Positions 6,169 through 8,763 of a stretch of 8,763 nt of DNA are shown here, in pieces. The stretch's first letter is position 1, and every line of letters begins with the position of its first letter. Below the pieces are notes generated by a model that worked only from the letters and a program-made list of their open reading frames with translations, was not told the DNA's origin and searched no databases. A program made the position numbers and the translations under genes. The stretch lies in NCBI GenBank assembly GCA_945910925.1, contig CAMDZX010000075.1, forward strand, positions 1-8,763, given 5' to 3'. The DNA comes from an uncultured bacterium (GTDB taxonomy: Bacteria > Cyanobacteriota > Vampirovibrionia > Gastranaerophilales > Gastranaerophilaceae).

Positions 6169-7290
6169 ATGACGGATTATTATGAAATACTGGGAGTATC
6201 AAAGGATGCTACCAAAGATGAAATAAAAAGTGCCTTTAGAAAAATGGCAAGAAAATACCATCCTGACGTTAATAAAGCGCCGGATGCCGAAGAAAAATTT
6301 AAAGAACTCGGGAAAGCATATGAAACTTTAATGGACGATAACAAGCGTGCAACTTATGACAGATTTGGAGAAGAAGGTCTGCAAAATGCCGGTTATTCAA
6401 CTCAAGGTCCGTTTGCTGACGGTTTCGGAGATTTAAGTGATATATTTGAATCTTTCTTCGGCGGGTTCGGGTTTGGTGGCTCACGCAGGGTTGATCCTAA
6501 TGCTCCGACAAGGGGTGAAAACCTGAGATTGGATATTGAAATCGAGTTTGAAGAAGCCATGTTTGGCGTCGAAAAAGAAATTAAAATAGACCATCTTGAA
6601 ACCTGTCCGTCTTGTAACGGAACGGGAGCAAAAAAAGGAAGTCAACCGATAACCTGTCCGACATGTGGTGGACGTGGCCAAGTGCAGCAAACGACACAAA
6701 CCATACTTGGAAGTTTTGCACAGATTACGACCTGCCCAAAATGTCACGGAAAAGGAAAAATAATTTCAGAACCATGTCCTGATTGTAAAGGTCAAGGTGC
6801 AAAAGAAGTTGAAAAGACACTTACGATTAAAGTTCCCAAAGGTGTGGATACAGGTTCTAAAATGCGACTTTCAGGTGAAGGTGATGCAGGTAAAAACGGC
6901 GGACCTTCAGGAGATTTATACGTGATTATACACGTTAAACCTTCGGAATATTTCCACAGAGACGGTATAAATATTTATACAAAACTGGAGGTTTCTCCTG
7001 CACAAGCTGTTTTAGGTGATGAAATCGAAATAAAAACTATTGACGGTGAGAAGAAAATTTCAATCCCGCAAGGTCTGCAATCCGGTGACAGGATTACAAT
7101 AAAAGGTGAAGGCGCTCCAATCATTTCAAACCCTTCGATGCGAGGGGACCATATTGTTATTGTTACCGTAAAAACACCTACACATATTTCAAACGAAGAA
7201 AAAAGCTTGTATGAAGCATTATACAAAATAGAAACAGGTAGAGTAAAAAAACAGTCTGTCAAAGACAAAATAAAAGGGGCTTTTAGATAA
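6169..7290 (+). CDS. dnaJ: Chaperone DnaJ (type I Hsp40)
   Basis: DnaJ delivers unfolded proteins to DnaK and stimulates its ATPase. At 373 residues it has every part of a type I J-protein: the J domain (1-69) with HPD at 31-33, a Gly/Phe-rich linker (about 75-95) with FFGGFGFGG, the zinc-binding domain with four CxxCxGxG repeats (Cys146/149, 163/166, 189/192, 203/206), and the C-terminal substrate-binding domains, ending in a basic tail. All eight zinc ligands are present, so it should be functional. The ribosome site is weak (AAGAG about 9 bases upstream), and the gene probably relies on the grpE transcript 30 bases before it. Its TAA stop overlaps the ATG of the next gene by one base. J-domain homologues such as CbpA lack the zinc repeats, so DnaJ proper is secure. 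Confidence 0.98.
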   Translation: MTDYYEILGVSKDATKDEIKSAFRKMARKYHPDVNKAPDAEEKFKELGKAYETLMDDNKRATYDRFGEEGLQNAGYSTQGPFADGFGDLSDIFESFFGGFGFGGSRRVDPNAPTRGENLRLDIEIEFEEAMFGVEKEIKIDHLETCPSCNGTGAKKGSQPITCPTCGGRGQVQQTTQTILGSFAQITTCPKCHGKGKIISEPCPDCKGQGAKEVEKTLTIKVPKGVDTGSKMRLSGEGDAGKNGGPSGDLYVIIHVKPSEYFHRDGINIYTKLEVSPAQAVLGDEIEIKTIDGEKKISIPQGLQSGDRITIKGEGAPIISNPSMRGDHIVIVTVKTPTHISNEEKSLYEALYKIETGRVKKQSVKDKIKGAFR

Positions 7291-8738
7291 TGAAAAAAAT
7301 CCTTCTGCTTTTTATTGTTATGATATTTACTGCAGTATCTGCAATAGCAGCAAAACTGCCGGACGATGTTCAAGCAATACTAAAAAAGACATTTCCTTCC
7401 GTTGATATAAGATTTGACGGGGTTATTATACTCAACGACGGTACAATTTATTTACCTTTGTACCCCTCTAAAATGAAAGAGCCGGAAGCCCTTACCATAG
7501 AAACAACCTACCCTGCAAATACACCGTTACAAAAACGACCTGAGGTTGTTGTTTTTAATAACGATTTTGTTTTATTAAAAGTTCTCGTTAATTCTGACGG
7601 TACAAAAACTGTTAAGAAGTTTGATAAACCGCCGGTTGTTGTAAAATCGGGATTATTACCTCAGGATATGCTTATTCCGAGAAATTTAATCATACCCGAA
7701 AACTTAAAGGGCATAAAAGGTAACCTTAATATAAAGGTTGGTCCTGCAGACGATATAAAGGTAAATGCAACAAAAATTAATTATGATAAACCTATTTATA
7801 TAACAAATAATGTCAAACAGGCAAATTTAGTATCTTCTGTACCACAGTTAAAGGATAAAACTTTATATATTCCGACTTGTTATACAAAAAATATTCAGGT
7901 CGTGAAAGGGGAAGCTTCGAACGCTTCTTATGCACTTTCACAAAAAGCAATTCCGAACTGTGCTGAAATAACACCCGATAATAAATTTTTATTGGTAACA
8001 GGATACAACTCCACGTTGGTAGATGTTATTTCTCTTGCCGATGATAAGATAATCAAGCAGCTTGATTTAACAACCAATGGCGGAGAAATCGTAATGGACA
8101 CAAAGCGCAACTGCGCTTATGTAGCAAGCCCTGATGCGTCCACAATTTATGAAATATCATTAAGTAATATGAGCTTAAAGAAAAAAATAAAAGTAAACGG
8201 AAGATGCGAACGCCTTGCTATGAGTGGAGATTATCTTCTGTATGTGGACAAATTAACAGACAAAATTTGGAGTATAGAGTTTGAAAACGAATATACTTTA
8301 AAGGATATGGGAACGTATCCTAATATATCAAAATTAATTTATATAAACGGGAATTTATACGTTGCAAGCCGTACAAAAAATAGAATTGCCGTTTTGGATT
8401 ATAAAAATCAAACATTATTATCCGAATATGAAACAGTAAGAAAACCTGTTGATATGCTTGCTTACGGAAAATATTTATATATCTTGGGAGCAGAGGATAA
8501 TATTGTTCAGGTGATTGACAGAAATACCGATGAGCCTGTCACAAATATAGCTTTGAATACAAAAGGATTTTCTACTTCAATGACAGTAGTTCCAAATTCA
8601 CCGTTAGTGGTGGTTTCGGATGCAAAAGCAGGTAAATACTCCGTTATTGACCTGAATAAAAAAGCCGTTATCAGAACAAACACTCTTGACATGCCGGCAA
8701 ACAAAATTATAATCGGAAGAAATATCAGGAAGATTTAA
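7290..8738 (+). CDS. Exported seven-repeat beta-propeller protein (YncE/YVTN-like), function unknown
   Basis: The 482-residue protein starts with a Sec signal peptide (MKKILLLFIVMIFTAVSAIA, cut near residue 21). Residues about 22-185 form a beta-rich N-terminal region I do not recognise (VDIRFDGVIILNDGTIYLPL at 38-57). The C-terminal region holds seven repeats spaced about 39-45 residues. Their recurring strands are NIQVV (201), TLVDVISL (242), TIYEISL (285), KIWSIEF (325), RIAVLDY (365), NIVQVIDR (404) and KYSVIDL (449). This matches a seven-bladed YncE/YVTN-type propeller, a fold used for binding rather than a set reaction. Four Cys (197, 224, 275, 306) could form disulfides outside the cytoplasm. 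There is no lipobox and no C-terminal anchor. The ATG overlaps the dnaJ stop (TAATG), with AAAGGGG about 10 bases upstream inside dnaJ. The link to chaperones may be only operon arrangement; I cannot assign a substrate. Confidence 0.8.
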   Translation: MKKILLLFIVMIFTAVSAIAAKLPDDVQAILKKTFPSVDIRFDGVIILNDGTIYLPLYPSKMKEPEALTIETTYPANTPLQKRPEVVVFNNDFVLLKVLVNSDGTKTVKKFDKPPVVVKSGLLPQDMLIPRNLIIPENLKGIKGNLNIKVGPADDIKVNATKINYDKPIYITNNVKQANLVSSVPQLKDKTLYIPTCYTKNIQVVKGEASNASYALSQKAIPNCAEITPDNKFLLVTGYNSTLVDVISLADDKIIKQLDLTTNGGEIVMDTKRNCAYVASPDASTIYEISLSNMSLKKKIKVNGRCERLAMSGDYLLYVDKLTDKIWSIEFENEYTLKDMGTYPNISKLIYINGNLYVASRTKNRIAVLDYKNQTLLSEYETVRKPVDMLAYGKYLYILGAEDNIVQVIDRNTDEPVTNIALNTKGFSTSMTVVPNSPLVVVSDAKAGKYSVIDLNKKAVIRTNTLDMPANKIIIGRNIRKI

Positions 8739-8740
8739 AA

Positions 8741-8763
8741 ATGTCAGTTTTAGATGAAACATT
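8741..8763 (+). CDS. Start of a further gene, cut by the right edge
   Basis: An ATG two bases after the propeller stop begins an open frame of seven codons (MSVLDET) that runs off the window. CAGGAAG about 8 bases upstream, within the end of the propeller gene, is a good ribosome site. Spacing suggests a fourth member of the grpE-dnaJ-propeller unit. Too little is visible to name it. Confidence 0.6.

Noticed and set aside
6975..7373. Minus-strand open frame of 132 codons
   Set aside because: Antisense to the end of dnaJ and the start of the propeller gene; its sequence only mirrors those conserved codons.
1..8763. CRISPR array, tRNA/rRNA, insertion sequence or phage genes
   Set aside because: No regularly spaced repeats, no cloverleaf or rRNA sequence, no transposase or integrase motif seen on either strand; the window is densely filled by the listed genes.

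Overview
This window is a low-GC bacterial chromosome segment with two divergent gene blocks, all read with the standard bacterial code (TGA acts as a stop). The cell must be a double-membrane flagellated bacterium, because the left block encodes the periplasmic P-ring (FlgI), the outer-membrane L-ring (FlgH) and the P-ring chaperone FlgA. The AT-rich composition together with this gene set would fit Melainabacteria/Vampirovibrionia (Gastranaerophilales-like non-photosynthetic relatives of cyanobacteria). That placement is inference; nothing in the window proves it, and other low-GC Gram-negative lineages remain possible.

Left block (minus strand, about 4420 down to 1): a small lytic transglycosylase, then flgF, flgG, flgA, flgH and flgI, with flgI cut by the left edge. 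Gene gaps are -1, 48, 14, 17 and 52 bases, so this looks like one operon. It encodes the distal half of the flagellar rod (FlgF, FlgG), the two outer rings that act as bushing (FlgI, FlgH), the chaperone that helps build the P-ring (FlgA), and an enzyme able to open peptidoglycan for the rod.

Middle (about 4420-4583): a short divergent intergenic region. It holds a weak promoter candidate for the flagellar operon. Facing right, it holds a perfect 18-bp TetR-operator-like palindrome and a perfect TATAAT box so close to the next ATG that the mRNA may be leaderless.

Right block (plus strand, 4584-8763): an EamA/DMT-family permease, then a separate unit of grpE, dnaJ and an exported seven-repeat beta-propeller protein whose ATG overlaps the dnaJ stop, followed by the first codons of another gene. 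GrpE (nucleotide exchange factor) and DnaJ (J-domain co-chaperone) both serve DnaK, but dnaK and hrcA are not next to them and no CIRCE element is visible.

Most of the window is recognisable housekeeping or motility machinery. I do not see a clearly new system. The points most worth a second look are the coupling of an exported propeller to dnaJ, the apparent signal-less transglycosylase heading the rod/ring operon, the missing lipobox in FlgH, and the palindrome plus leaderless promoter in front of the permease.
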